DNA from: Gigaspora rosea
Lineage: Eukaryota; Glomeromycota; Glomeromycetes; Diversisporales; Gigasporaceae
Direction of reading: 5' to 3'
Assembly: GCA_003550325.1 (NCBI GenBank)
Contig: QKWP01000051.1
Coordinates: 540,550-604,549, forward strand
DNA: 64,000 bases
In this document: piece by piece, positions 27,873 through 40,406 of the stretch
How the letters are laid out: every line of letters begins with the position of its first letter
How positions within the stretch are numbered: position 1 is the stretch's first letter
Notes under the pieces: model-generated
Seen by the model: the letters and a program-made list of their open reading frames with translations, nothing else
Database searches by the model: none
What the model was told of the DNA's origin: nothing
Made by a program: the position numbers and the translations under genes

Positions 27873-29520
27873 AAAACGCGTTGGGCAAATGCAATGAGCT
27901 ATGCGAAATATAATTAATTTTTAAATTAAAAATTAGGTTAGAATTTAGTGTAGGTAGTTCTATAGCAAATTAGTTTAAGTATTTTTTTTAGTTGTTACTT
28001 ACTACTTATTACGGTAAATGTATTCGTGTAACTTAAATTTTATTTTCATTTTTACTAAAAAAAATATTTTTGTTAAGCTTATTCATCAAAATAACAAAGT
28101 TTGGGCATTCTTAAATAAAATTTTAAGACCCTTTACTTAAAGATTCATTATTTTTTAATTTTTATAATTTTACCATATCATCATCAATAACTTACTGTAT
28201 TAGCTAACTATGAGTTAGATTGTATTGAAATTGTCATAATTCCTATTGATTTAACGTGTATTGAAATTGAGTCACAATTTTTATCATAACATTTTGTAAA
28301 AATTTGATATAAAAAATTATCAACTACTATAGTGATACACAGTGTGCAGTTAAAGCTGAGTTTACCCGAAATAAATTTCAAATTCCGGATAACCCGCCCG
28401 TTTACCAGAATATTACCGGGTCACAAACCGGATTGTTTTAAAAAATCAAGGTTAACCGGTTGACCAGGTAGACCCAGTTTGTTTGATTGGCTAATGCAAA
28501 ATTGAGGTAGCTCTTAAGGGTATGTAATTTTTTTAGAGGTTGCACCCGTTAAAAAATTTAAGCTCCGGGTTACTCACCGTTTACAACATTATAAACTGGG
28601 TCATCTTAATAATCCGGGTAACCCGTTTTTTTGATTGATTGATGCAAAATCATAAATTCTCTTATATGCATTTTTTTAAAAAACTACGTATAAAGATAAT
28701 GGTAACTGATAAATTTATTTAATTTTTATGTCAGGTGCCCCGAGAATCATGATAATAGCTGTAACATAATCAGTTTATTCTCCAACGGCTAGAGGCCGTC
28801 GGAAAATAAACTGGGTTTAAATAATAAAATTAAAATGACCTCACTCCCAACGGACATACGTACTGTACATACGTTTGTACGTCACATTATCATGCTTATG
28901 GATAATTAATTCAGGTCACCCGGTTAACGATCGGTTGACAGGTGTTAACCGGGTTACCCGGGTAACACTTATACGGGTACAAGCTCTAATTCTACCATGA
29001 TATATTGTGAAAATTTTACTATCATAATACACAATTTGTGTTGGAATTACAGTCATGAATTCTACAATACAGTGATTTACTGTAGATATCTTACTGTAAA
29101 TAATTTTGCTGTAAAAAAAAGTTTTTTACAAACTTTTTGCAATTGTGTTGCACATTATTCAGATAAGATTGAATTAGTTTTTGTATTGAAATTACTATCA
29201 TGTTTGCTATAAAAAATTTTATTGCAAAACATACTGACTATTGCAGGTTTATTTAGAAATATAGTCATAAATTCTATCAGAAATTACTGTAAAAATTTGC
29301 TACAAAACTTATGAACTATTGTGGTACACGCAATAAGTTGTTGAATTAGTTTGTATTAAATTAACAGTCATGACTCCCATCGTGATTTACTATATAGTTG
29401 TTGTTTGCAATAGAATTAACAATCATGTTTTCTATTGCTAAAAATTTTATTGCAAGATTACCTGCTATTGTAATGAATTAACAGTCATGATTTCTATCAT
29501 AATTTTCTGTCTTGATGCAT
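27873..29520. repeat. Interspersed repeat family R1, copy 1 (split)
   Basis: Sequence with recurring TTACTGTAAAAATT / GCTACAAAAC and an entry block GGGCAAATGCAATGAG ... GGTTAGAATTTAGTGTA. It matches 35385-36170 in the same orientation and 45285-45850 in reverse. Copy 1 is interrupted by the hAT-like element at 28351-28988. No coding capacity; family unnamed. Confidence 0.65.
28351..28988. mobile_element. hAT-type element, older copy of the 58143 family
   Basis: Nearly the same sequence as 58143-58785, with subterminal GGGTAACCCGG-like motifs and right end GGGTACAAGCTCTA. The left end is eroded and no target duplication remains. It splits the R1 repeat. Confidence 0.75.
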
Positions 29521-30000
29521 AAGTATTGAGGAGCTTTTATCTCGAACACGAGTATATAGTAAGGTATATAGTACGGAAACGCAAATTAGGACAGACATGC
29601 AGAAATAGGGTCCGGAATGGGCCGGGTTGGGCGGGCTTCAATAGAGCCCATACTTAGGCCCACAAAATATTTATGAGCCCAAGCCCGGTCCAAGAAAAAA
29701 AAAAGCCCAACTAACGGGCCTGGACGGGCCTTAGGCCCGGCCCAAACCTAACCCAAATAGGCCCGCTAATTTCTACAAATAAAATTTTGAATCTCCATGA
29801 CGTGATCTATGATTTCAATAATCGACTAGTTATTTTAAAAATAGCTTTGAATACATTATTAAATAAAGGATTTTTCAAAAAATTATAAAGTTTACGTTAT
29901 AACAGGGATAATCGCTTCTAAATTGGATAAAGATTGTACGAATATCATATGAAAGTTGGGGTATCACACGAATTAATCAATCAAAAATATGTCATCAAAA

Positions 30001-30303
30001 TTTAATCAAAAAACTAGTGGCTAAAATTGAATGGATTCCATTTGATCAACTAACTAATTTGCAAAAAATTAGAAACATAAAAGACAAACGTAGTGAGTTC
30101 AAAAAACATATCTTTAAGAGAATTTTTAGTAGAAAAATTAGAGAAAACGGATCTGAAGTATTATTTGTGGCAACCTAGCTAAATGGCATCCGGAAAGTTG
30201 AAAAATCTGAATGTAGTTATAAACAATCACGCATTGCAGGCCATGTTGTTAATCTCATATCGTTACCTAGTTTAAATGCTTCAGAATTTATAGAAGTAAA
30301 TTA
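30001..30303 (+). pseudogene. Captured kinase-gene piece, copy 1
   Basis: One frame reads VAKIEWIPFDQLTNLQKI. After interruptions come GSEVLFVAT and GHVVNLISLPSLNASEFIE. The pattern E-W-I-P-F-[DN]-x-L-x-N-x-x-x-I is the linker and kinase start found in many Glomeromycotina protein kinases. The copy lacks the WTSGD part present in copies 2 and 3. Stops are present in all frames. Confidence 0.5.
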
Positions 30304-30378
30304 AAATTTTACCTTTATCAATGAAATATAATATATAACTACTAATCTATCTTTTAAGTTTAAACGATATATGCAAAT

Positions 30379-30755
30379 AAGTGACAGGTAATATATGGAA
30401 TAACTAAAGACAGCGCAACCAATGGATATATGATAGTAATACCAGACATATCCAGTTCACATAACACTTTTTTTTCCTGGTGCCAATTATGTGATCATCT
30501 TAAATCAACTCAAGACTGGACAAGCGGAGATGAATATATCGATGAATGTATTAGAGAATTTCAACTTAAGGCTACAAACTGTAAGAAGGTCATCGAATGG
30601 ATTCCATTTAATAAATTAACTAATTTGCAAAAAATTAGAGAAAACGAATGTGAAATATTATTTGTGGCAACCTGGCTAGCAGGCTATGTTGTTAATCTCA
30701 TATCGTTACCTAGTTTAAATGCTTCGGAATTTATAGAAAAAGTAAGTAAAATTTA
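30379..30755 (+). pseudogene. Captured kinase-gene piece, copy 2
   Basis: It carries TFFSWCQLCDHLKSTQDWTS, GDEYIDECIREFQLKATN, VIEWIPFNKLTNLQKIREN and a kinase-N-lobe-like end (LFVATWLAGYVVNLISLPSL). The WCQxC ... WTSGD ... EWIPF series is the N-terminal part of Glomeromycotina-type kinases, with a Cys pair that may bind zinc. The catalytic lobe is absent. Confidence 0.6.
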
Positions 30756-30816
30756 AATCATTATCAATGAATTATAATAGATAACTACTAACTTATTTTA
30801 TAAGCTTGAACAATAT

Positions 30817-31271
30817 ATGCAATTAAGTGATAGCATAGTTTATGGAATAACTAAAGATACAACAACTAGCGGATATATGATAGTAGTGCCAGATGAATTC
30901 AATTCTATAAGAAATGAGTTTTTTGGAGAATGTAAATATTGTAGACAACATAATACTTTTTTTGCCTGGTGCCAATTATGTGATCCTTGGGAAGCAGCTC
31001 AAGATTGGACAAGTGGAGATGAGTATATTGATGAATGCATTAAAAAATTTCAGCTTAAGACTACAAACCACGAGGAGATCATTGAATGAATTCCATTTGA
31101 TAAGTTGCAGAGTATTAAAGGAAATCAATTTGCGGCAATATGATCAGATGGTATACGTAAAGTCAAGAATGATGATCATTTAGGTTATATACAATCTTGA
31201 ATCCAATTCTACAGAGTAAACCTTATGAAATTTGACAGTTCAAGAAATGCATTAGATTTTATAAAATATGT
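30817..31271 (+). pseudogene. Captured kinase-gene piece, copy 3
   Basis: It starts with a kinase hinge-like piece (VYGITKDTTTSGYMIVVPD). A C-x2-C...C-x2-C cluster follows (ECKYC ... WCQLCDPW), then DWTSGDEYIDECIKKFQLK and an E-x-I-P-F-D-K-L stretch in which the expected Trp codon is TGA. The order hinge, then zinc cluster and linker, is the reverse of the normal gene order and points to tandem duplication across a gene boundary before or after capture. Confidence 0.6.
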
Positions 31272-32007
31272 AAGTAAATAATCCACTTAATTTTGATATT
31301 AAACTAGCCAGTAACTTCTATTTTCTTGTACCCACGAGTTTTATAGAAATCGTAAAATAATAAAATTATATTCTAAAAAATATAACATTAAATAAATGTT
31401 TGATGTGGTCTGTGAATTAGTCGTCATGATGAAGATTTATAATAAGACAAAAAACTATTCTTAGGTTTAATAAGTTTAAATTATAGTAGCTTCACTTATA
31501 CTGCAGTATTAATCACTTACTAGAGTTATGTATATAACTTGAATCGGGACGAATCTGGATTCAATTATTCAATCCGTATTCTATATGAATCGGTTGGCAA
31601 ACGGCCAACGGCCAATTGGCTAATATTTAAATTTCGGTCAAAAATTTCTAACTTACACAATTTTAAAAAAGAAAAGACTATACTGTATCAGAAAGTTGTT
31701 ACGGTTTTATTATAAGGTATTAAAATAAATTATAAGGTATTAATAAATAAAAAAAAAAATTTTAATCTTTATTTTTTTTAACAAATAACCAGATTTTAGC
31801 TAAAAAAAACAATGTACTTTAATTTTTTTTTTTTTAGCATTTTTATCGGGTATTATTAAGCCACCCCGGGCTTGCTCAAAAAACCCAGGCCCGGCCCAGT
31901 AATTAGCGGGCCTAACCCAAACCCGGCCCATAAAAAATTGGGCCTAAAAATTAGGGCCCAAACTAGGCCCAAACCCGGCCCGGCCCATTCCGGACCCTAT
32001 GCAGAAA

Positions 32008-34040
32008 TCATGATAGTAGTAGTTGTAAAAGAAAAAATTTGTCAGAAATAGCTACTTTTCCTATTAACACCAACTCGAAAAAAGGAAAAGGCTAATGCTT
32101 ACCTAACTCTAACCTTAAAAAGGGTTACATATAAAAATTGAATTTTGCAAGTTTACATTAATCGTACGTACGATCCAAATTTAGTATAATTCTCGTATGT
32201 TCGTCTGAATCTGTACCATATAGTACAACTTTACTAATACTTTTATAATCAAATCAGTGATGAAAGTATGATATTTGTGATCAGTATTGTTGTCATTAAG
32301 CCAAGTGTACTGGACAGTGTGATCTATAGGACGACAGTCATTGGTCAAAGATTGGCTTGTCAGGACTACAGTCTAGTTGTCAGACGCAAAATGTAACAAA
32401 TGCAAAAAAGGGTAAAAATTGCTTAGGTCGCTCAATAGCAGAAGGGGTAATTCCAGTATAGATGAGCAGAACAATATATAGTATGTCGCGTCATTTCTGA
32501 ATTTACTTTGATTCTGAATTGACACGTGTTATTTCTCGATTTTCACCGATCGTGAAATGACCAAGGTCAATTCGTGAGGCCACAGCAATGTAATAAACAC
32601 TGATAATAATTGCGTAATATAGTTTATTAATAATGACAATAAAAACTGCGAATTTTATTAATGACGATAATAATAATTATTAATAATTACATTGATATTT
32701 GCATTGATCTTTTCATTAATATTTCTAAAGATAATTCTTTTTTCTTTCATGCTTTATTATTATTTTTTTTTTATTCATTATATTCGAATCGATTTTTATC
32801 GCCTTGTATTACATATTTTGTTCTTCAAAACTTTATTGATTCGCAAGGATATGGCTTAGTGCAGCTTGGGGATGCAAGTTTGTTATGTCGAAAATTTCAT
32901 GAAATAATCTGTGCTACCCACCAGTCTGAGAATGACGATCATGAAAAAACTGGAAAAAGGTAAATTTATGGTTTTTTTTTAAAAAAAAAAAAAAAAATTT
33001 GTAGTAATTATCTTCTTATTAGCTTCGGGTTAGACAAGACCTGACAGATTCCTGCGATGTGTTCTACGCGTGGATTACAAAAATTATTAATTACATTGCT
33101 AAAATATATATGAATATTCGAATGTATTCTTTTAATGTATGAAAATTTGGCTAGCATTTAATATTTAGGCGAGCATATAGTAATTCATCTTTTTATTTAT
33201 TTATTTATTTTTTAATTTTTTTACTTCATCATTATTATTATTATTATTTCTGAATTTTTTCGTTTTTTTTTTATTAATTGGTAAATAGATACCATTCTAA
33301 AATGGCCTCTCAATATTTGGTTTATTCTTAATTTACCGTAAAAAATTTTTGTTATAAATCGAACACAATACCGTTGATAATAACTTGCTCATCGATATGT
33401 TAGTCTTAACATTTTGTTCACGGGTTATATAACCAATAAAAAAAAGTTAAAGCACAATAATTTGATTATATTGATATATTAGTTTTAGCACATTGATCAC
33501 ATATAAAGCTTCTTTGTTTTGGTTTACAAACAAAAGTAAGATTTCCTGAATAGCCTACAAATTATTGAGCCATATGATAAATCATTTGTTGAACTGTTTG
33601 AATGATTACTAATAAATCAAGCCGGATCTTTTTTTTATTTAAGTCGAATGCCGAAAGGTATAAAGTTAATTCTTATCTGTTATATAAAACTTTTTTTTAC
33701 TATGTATAAACTAAAGTAAATCTTTCTGAGTAGCCTATAAATAGATTACAGTACTACACATGCTTCGTGTAAACGGATCCATAATTAGCAGAGAGGTATA
33801 CGTATAATAAAGTCTACAGATAAAAACCCAAAGAACATACATGATCTATGCCATCCAATAGTATGCAAAATTGTACATATTTAACCGCAAACCATATATT
33901 ATGCACGATCTTGGTATATTACAACCAATATCATTTAACTATCAAATATTAATTTTACTAAATTGTAATACCGGTATTTGACTTTTTTTTTTATTAAAAA
34001 AATTAAATGAAATAAAATTAACTAATTACAATATACAAAA
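32008..34040. other. Gene-free AT-rich stretch
   Basis: Mostly low-complexity A/T with homopolymer runs. A 100-codon frame at 32661-32963 is mainly hydrophobic low complexity and is not convincing. No repeat with clear ends was recognised. Confidence 0.4.
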
Positions 34041-34994
34041 TTATAAAATAAACTGTTTGTTACATTCAGCTACTTTTTTATGATAAATAAAAGCCTTGTA
34101 TTCATCATTTTCAACCCCGATTCCATAAAGATAACAATAACCAACATTTTTTATTGCACGAGAAAGTCCCATATCAGCAGCTTTTTTGTAATAAAAAAAT
34201 GCTACAGCTTCATCTATTTCAATACCAATTCCATATTCATAACAATGTCCAACGTTATTTATTCCATAAGCACCACCCATATCGGCAGATTTTTGATAAT
34301 ATTCGAATGCCATATCTTCATCTTTTTCAACACCAATTCCATTTTCGTAACAAACACCAACATTATACAATCCATTAACAAAACCCATATCAGCGGATTT
34401 TTTATAATTAATAAATGCTTGATACTCATCCTTTTCAACTCAAACTCCCCGTTCATAACAGTAAGCAGTTTTATTTGCTCCTTTAATATGACCCATATAG
34501 GCTGCTTTTTGATAATGAATAAATGTCTTGTGTTCGTCCTTGTCAACACCAATTCCTTTGCCATAACAAACACCAACACCATATATTCCTTCAACAAATT
34601 CCATATCAGCAGACTTTTGATAATAAATAAATGCCTTATGTTCATCCTTTTCAATCCATTTACCAAAACGATAACACCTTGCAAGAACAATTTGAACCAT
34701 AGGATTGCTTTGATTATCCATGCACCAACTAATAATACTTTCAGGATTTTGCTTCTTATTTGCTAAAATTTGATCCAACGAATTTATGACTGAATTCATA
34801 TTTTGACATATTAAAAGTTCTTCATTGTATTTATTATATAATTCTTTAACAATTTCGTTAAAAGAATTATTATTTTTTAAGTATAATTGGTTGAAATTAT
34901 CAGTTATTTGGGTAGTTTCATTTGGCAAACTGATAATTTTTTCTGGGTAACCTGCAGTTAGATTATTTGACATTTTAATAAAAAAAAGATCCAT
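34041..34994 (-). pseudogene. Sel1-like repeat protein, one internal stop
   Basis: Sel1 repeats are TPR-like helical pairs that act as protein-binding scaffolds. The N-terminus (from MSNNLTAGYPEKI at 34973, or MDLFFIK at 34994) is a helical non-repeat region of about 90 residues. About seven Sel1 units then follow, each ~36 residues, with the pattern A-[FY]-x-Y-Y-x-K-[SA]-A-D-M-G ... G-x-C-Y-x-x-G-I-G-V-x-K-D. The frame is the same throughout, but a TGA at about 34438-34440 interrupts it (RGV then VEKDEYQAFINY), where neighbouring repeats have Gly. Either a recent single-base knock-out or a sequencing error; everything else reads intact to a natural stop at 34041. Confidence 0.8.
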
Positions 34995-35384
34995 ATTTAG
35001 CTATATATGACCATATGACGAGCATAGGTCACTTTTGGTAAAGATCACCCACAAAAAATTTTCCAGCACGTGAGCAAACCATTTTACGCTAGAGTGTCCA
35101 GGATTATAGTGCGACATACTGTATTTACGTATGAATTACTTTCATACAACATGTAGACAAAATTTGATTGGTTAAATAAATAAGGTGGCGGCGCGACGCT
35201 GTCACGCGAAACCAGGAAAGTAAATTTATGAGCAAACTCGATTAGATAATTCGAGCACTTTTAAGATTATACATCGTCTGAAGAAATTATAGGTAAAATT
35301 CGGAATCAGTTTTATTTTTCTTATGCTGAAAAAACTTTTAATTAGCTTTATTATAAGAAAGTCAAAGCTGGTTAAAATCTTAAT
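34995..35384. promoter_or_regulatory. Upstream region of the Sel1 gene
   Basis: About 390 bases between the Sel1 gene start (minus strand) and the R1 repeat. No defined promoter motif could be read. Confidence 0.25.
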
Positions 35385-36170
35385 AAGAAACGCATCGGCA
35401 AATGCAATGAGAAATTTAATTTTTGTGTATCAAAATATTAGGTTAGAATTTAGTGTAAATAGTCTATATAAACTTGTGTAAGTTTTTTTTTTTTAGTTGA
35501 TCTACTTATTACGGTAGATTTATTCGTGTATATTAAAATTTTTTCTCTTGCTTGCTAAAGAATAATTTTACTCAAGTTTAAATCATCAGAAGCAACAAAC
35601 TTTGGACATTCTTAAATGAATTTTAAGATCATTTATTTAAAGATTCTTTATATTTTCTTAATTTTTATATTTTCTTCATTTATTATTACTGTATTAGCTG
35701 TGAGTTAGATTGTATTGAAATTGTCATAATTTCTATTTGATTTACTGTAAAAATTCTATTACAAATTTTATGAGCTATTACGATTGCACAATATGTTGTT
35801 AAGTTAGGTTGTATTACTGATGCAGTGGCATACTGTATGTATTAAATGATTTATTATGAAAATTTTGTTATAAACTTGCTATCAAGATACACATTTTGCG
35901 TTGGAATTACAGTTGCTAATTCTACAATACTATGATTTGCTATAAACATAAAAATAATGGCAATTGTGGTGCACATTATGCAATTAAGATCGAATTAGTT
36001 TTTATATTGAAATTACTATAATATTTGCTGTAAAACATTTTGTTGCAAAACTTACTGATTATTGTGATGAATGACGGTATATGGTTAAGGTTTCAATCAG
36101 AAATTATTGCAAAAAATTTTGCTATGAAACTCATGTATGTGTTGAGTTAGTTTGAATCAGAATGTAATTT
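35385..36170. repeat. Interspersed repeat family R1, copy 2
   Basis: Starts near AAACGCATCGGCAAATGCAA and follows copy 1 (27873-29520) through GGTTAGAATTTAGTGTA, ACTTATTACGGTAGATTTAT and TGGAATTACAGTTGCTAATT. It is uninterrupted and shows what copy 1 looked like before the hAT insertion. Confidence 0.65.
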
Positions 36171-36189
36171 TAAAATTTTTTGGTAAATT

Positions 36190-36645
36190 TACCAGGCAGT
36201 TTGGTAAATTACCGGTAAATTTACCATTAAAGATAGAGTTTGTATAATATAAATTTATCTAAAAAGTATATATACAAACTCAACTTATAAGTATATTTTT
36301 ACAAAATACATTATTGATTATTACATAATAGACAAAATTTTTTGTTTTAATTCTAATTTAAAATAAAATATTTATTATTAATTAAGATTAGTAAGTTATA
36401 TGGCGAATTTTAACTTCAAAGCTGACACATTATTAAGAGTAATGCACATTATTTTATGATTAGTAAATATTTATTTATTTATTTACGATATGCATATTAC
36501 ATAAATGCAAAATAAATTTTTGAGATTGATTAGACTTAATATTTTTTAATATATGTATAAGGGTAAGTTTACCTCATCTTTGGCAAATTACCTAGTAAAT
36601 TACCGTAATTTACCGATGGTAATTTACCACCTAACAACCTGGCTA
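36190..36645. mobile_element. Inverted-repeat element with GGTAAATTTACC motifs (~455 bp)
   Basis: The left end CCAGGCAGTTTGGTAAATTA is matched in reverse by the right end (GGTAATTTACCACCTAACAA then CCTGG). Several GGTAAATTTACC palindromes lie just inside both ends. No target duplication could be fixed. Probably a MITE. Confidence 0.6.
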
Positions 36646-36839
36646 TAATACATGTTGAAAAGATGACCTCTAGCATTCTTGTTAATAAAATTTTTCCATG
36701 AAAACGTAGATTATTAATTTCACTAAGAATGCCCATCTAAGCAATTAAATCTTCTTCATTTGCATAAAGTTAAATGCATCTAATTAAGCCTTTTGAATTT
36801 ATAAATTCTCTAGAAATATTTGCAAACGTGTACACCTCA

Positions 36840-37490
36840 AGTTATTAAGCAAAACTTAATCGTACTCATCCTTTTCTGTATAGCTTAACTTCAGATATAA
36901 TTTTTTTATGACCAAAATTTGCGATAACGCAACCCTCAGAATGCGCACCAATAGAACTTTTTTAATATTTCATCTATAAGTTCTTGGAAAATATTCCATG
37001 AAACCTAGCGTACTGATATTGTTTCATCATCAAAACTTCTTGAAACAATAATTTCAACCGTATCCCAAATAATACCATAACTGCTATAGAGAATACTGTG
37101 ACACCCCTCTTGAAACGATTCTCCAAATGTTTACAGTTGATATAAAACTATTTTTCATCGTTGTGTTTTCTACATGCATTGAAAGCACATGAGACTCTTC
37201 TTCTTTTAATTGAACACCTTAATCGGGTAGAGAAAAATACAAGGAATAATGTTGAAAAAACACCATAACTGAAATATCATACTTTTCCATTTTTCCCAAT
37301 ATGATAAATCGAGTTCACCATTTCCATCCTTAGGATCTTTGAAGTTATTGAAACGCAATTCGAAAATACAATTATAACAAGTAAGAAAATGTCTACATCA
37401 AACTGATGATCGAGGAGACAGCAAAAGTCATCACGAATGTATTGCCAGGGGTTATCCATATGCTTGCCTGCCAACCTACAATGCTCACTA
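36840..37490 (-). pseudogene. Decayed coding-like region, unidentified
   Basis: On the minus strand, short coding-like phrases occur in changing frames: LAGKHMDNPWQYIRDDFCCL, FKDPKDGNGELDLSYWEKW and GAHSEGCVIANFGHKKI. Base composition is less AT-rich than the flanks. It may be an old host gene fragment (F-box- or BTB-type genes are common in such genomes), but no family was recognised. Confidence 0.25.
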
Positions 37491-37499
37491 TAATATTTC

Positions 37500-40406
37500 C
37501 TTAAATCATTAGTTTCGCAAACTGGATATATAAAACTTAAGTTCTTTGCTTTTTTTTTTTTTTTAACTTAACGTAAAGTTTAATCTTTCAATAATATGAA
37601 ATGAAATTTTCTTTTATTTCTATCCAAATTTCAAAGAATCTGAATTTTTTCATTTTGATGAATTTATAAAATTAAAAATTCTCAATTAATAAAGGTTAAT
37701 TAACTCATTTGGAGATAAGTAAATATGTCATTGTAATAGCGGCTAATTTCAATAAAATAGCAAAAATTGCGATCGTTAAATCATTAATTCAATTCAATTT
37801 TTTTTTAATTGATTGTAATTGTTTATTGCGTATAATTCATTTTAAATGCAATTAATTTTCGTTACCACTGTTTACAAGTATTAGGGTAAGGGAGCGAAGT
37901 AAATTAATTAATAATAATACGAAATAATTACTCAGCAAAAGCGAATGTAGCAATGATTTGCTAATAATGAGGTAATAGGGACGATAAAAGAAATACTCAT
38001 TGTGGTAATATTAATAAAAGAAATAACAAATTGAAAATTTTAGCGTTATAAACTTAAAATTTATTTCTTTTATTAGGAACGTTGATCAAAACCCCTAATC
38101 CCCTACAGATGTTCGGTACGTGATACTTTTTAACGTTTTACGTTTTCCTAGTCAAAATAGGATTTTAATATATTCATTACTTACGTACGTTCGTCATATA
38201 ATTTATTACTGGTCAGCAATATAACCAAAATTATACCGGTCAACATCAGCACCTTGCTTTAACCTATTAACACAGATTTTATTTGATAATACATTTAGCT
38301 CCTTATAGCCTTTGATCGCTTTATATCCACTGATCACACTTTAAACCTCTCTCTACATCATTTTAGTTCATTCAAAGAACCATGGCCATAATTAATAAGT
38401 TCTAATTTAGTGAAATGGCTTCAAGTTTCGTTATTACATCATGCATATTGCGGTGTCCCAACTATTTAGAACAATCCAATTATTAGCATAAAATTCAAGT
38501 TTTGCAATAATCTTCGTATGCGCATTTTTATAAAATTTATAACTGATAATTACATTAAAAAACTTTTTTTATAAAAAATTACTGTACTATAATTCTAAAG
38601 GTCATTGTTACAGTATAAAAATTATATAACCATGACTACATTCCTGGTTCTAATGCGACAGCATGTTTATGAAAATAATAAAAACATGATAGATGTCGTC
38701 AATAAATTCAAAAGTACGATTTTTTGTTTGTGTTTTAATAATATTTGCTATTTGATGAAAATACATCCACAATTATAGATATAATTTACGAATATTAAAT
38801 TTTATATAGAGTACACATTATTTTAAGGCGTCATTTTAATGCCATATCTGTTGTTAAGCAACAATAAAATAAATATTATAATCTTAAAGCTAATTATTTA
38901 TGAATTTAGAGCTAATTAGTTAAGAAATTAAGGATAATGATTATGAACTTTAAGCTAATTATTTATGACGCAAGAGCGCTAACGATCATCGCCCTAAATA
39001 CCCTAAATGCGATTTCTTGTGATCGGATAGTGACCAAAAGGATTATGACTAATTTAAACTATTAAAATTGTATTTTTTTTTTAAAAAAAAAATATCAATT
39101 GTAAAATGGTTATTTGCACAAATTATTATTCTTGAGAGCTTGTCAACGAAACGACAAATCGAACTTTATTACGATATCAAGTAACAATCACATTATAAAA
39201 TTAAATTTAGCAAGTTAGAACAAATTAAACCAATATTAAAATTTTAATAATATGTAAGAAATTGCAAAACATGGTTTTCTTATAAAATGCATCAATGAAA
39301 ATATTGTCAGTTTCAACAAAAAAAAATGGAAGGTATCATTTATTTTGCAAACAAACTTAATAGTGACGAGTGATTCAAAAAATAACACGATGTCATTGAC
39401 ACATACAGATAAGCAACTAATGGAACCATTATATGGCACCTTTTGAATGATATCAATGAATTTTATTCTTGTATATTTTATATTTTCTTATAATATTAGA
39501 GAGGTAAATTGTGATTGATATCTTATAATATTTTTTGAATTATGTAAAATATATTTATTTAACATCTAAATTTGTATAGATCGTAAAAAAAAAATTGGAC
39601 TAGTATAATAAATCATTTTTTAATATACTATTAAATAATTCGTTTGATTTTATTAATACTGTACATAAATACAATACAGTACTTAATAATCCCACTATTA
39701 AAGCATAATTTAGCAAATATATAGTAATAATACAAATAAAAAACATAAATTCTTAATATACATAATAATATTACCGTTGTTACTATAGAAATAACTCTAC
39801 GGCTTAAAATCACGGCATTTCCTTATTTTACATCGACCTTATGATCATCATTTTCCTTTACATAATAATTAATTGATGCTTCCAATCGTCCTTTTGCTAA
39901 TTTTATCCTTCATCCCTTTCCTATTTTGTATATCTATGTTATTACCTTATATAGTTCTTTTCTTATTACTATCTATAGATATCCCGTAGATATGTATAAT
40001 TACCAAACCCGAATTCCATACTAAACCAATCTACGACGCTTAGTAATATCGGAAGGACATTGATCCGACAATAGGATAGTTTAATTATTTATGTATATCG
40101 AATATGTATATAAGTCCGATGTATTCGCTCTTCATATATCTTCAGTGAAGTATCATTAGGTTATAACGTTATTAGAAGACGATTAGATATTATCTTAATG
40201 ATTCTTCCTTTATAATAAAGACTCCTTAATGAATGTTTGTTATATCGTATCTCATGTCTTTCATTTATCTCTCTCCTTGAACCCCGATTGTTATATTTAT
40301 AAACTCGATCCTATGTATTCCTTCTCTTGTTCATCTATCGCTGATCTAAATCTGGCCTTCTAATCTGACGCTCTCCCGATTCGATAATGACACCGTAATT
40401 GATTTG
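37500..40406. other. Gene-free AT-rich stretch
   Basis: Low-complexity A/T sequence with poly-A/T runs. Between about 40010 and 40400, less AT-rich sequence lies just downstream of the kinase gene (minus strand) and may include its 3' UTR. No other gene seen. Confidence 0.4.

Larger units (their letters stand above)
29606..31999. mobile_element. Pack-type hAT transposon carrying kinase-gene pieces (2.4 kb)
   Basis: The ends are inverted repeats TAGGGTCCGGAATGGGCCGG, flanked by an exact 8-bp duplication TGCAGAAA (29598-29605 and 32000-32007). Both ends carry dense GGCCC / GGGCC subterminal repeats over about 140 bases, as is usual for hAT transposase binding. No transposase is present. The inside holds three tandem decayed copies of a host kinase-type gene segment, so this is a non-autonomous element with captured host sequence. 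Confidence 0.85.

Noticed and set aside
32661-32963. 100-codon frame in a gene-poor region
   Set aside because: Mostly Ile/Phe/Asn low complexity at the start; the later part (QGYGLVQLGDASLLCRKFHE) has no recognisable family, so it was not called.
34080-34766. 228-codon plus-strand frame opposite the Sel1 gene
   Set aside because: It mirrors the Sel1 repeat period on the opposite strand and has no coding support of its own.
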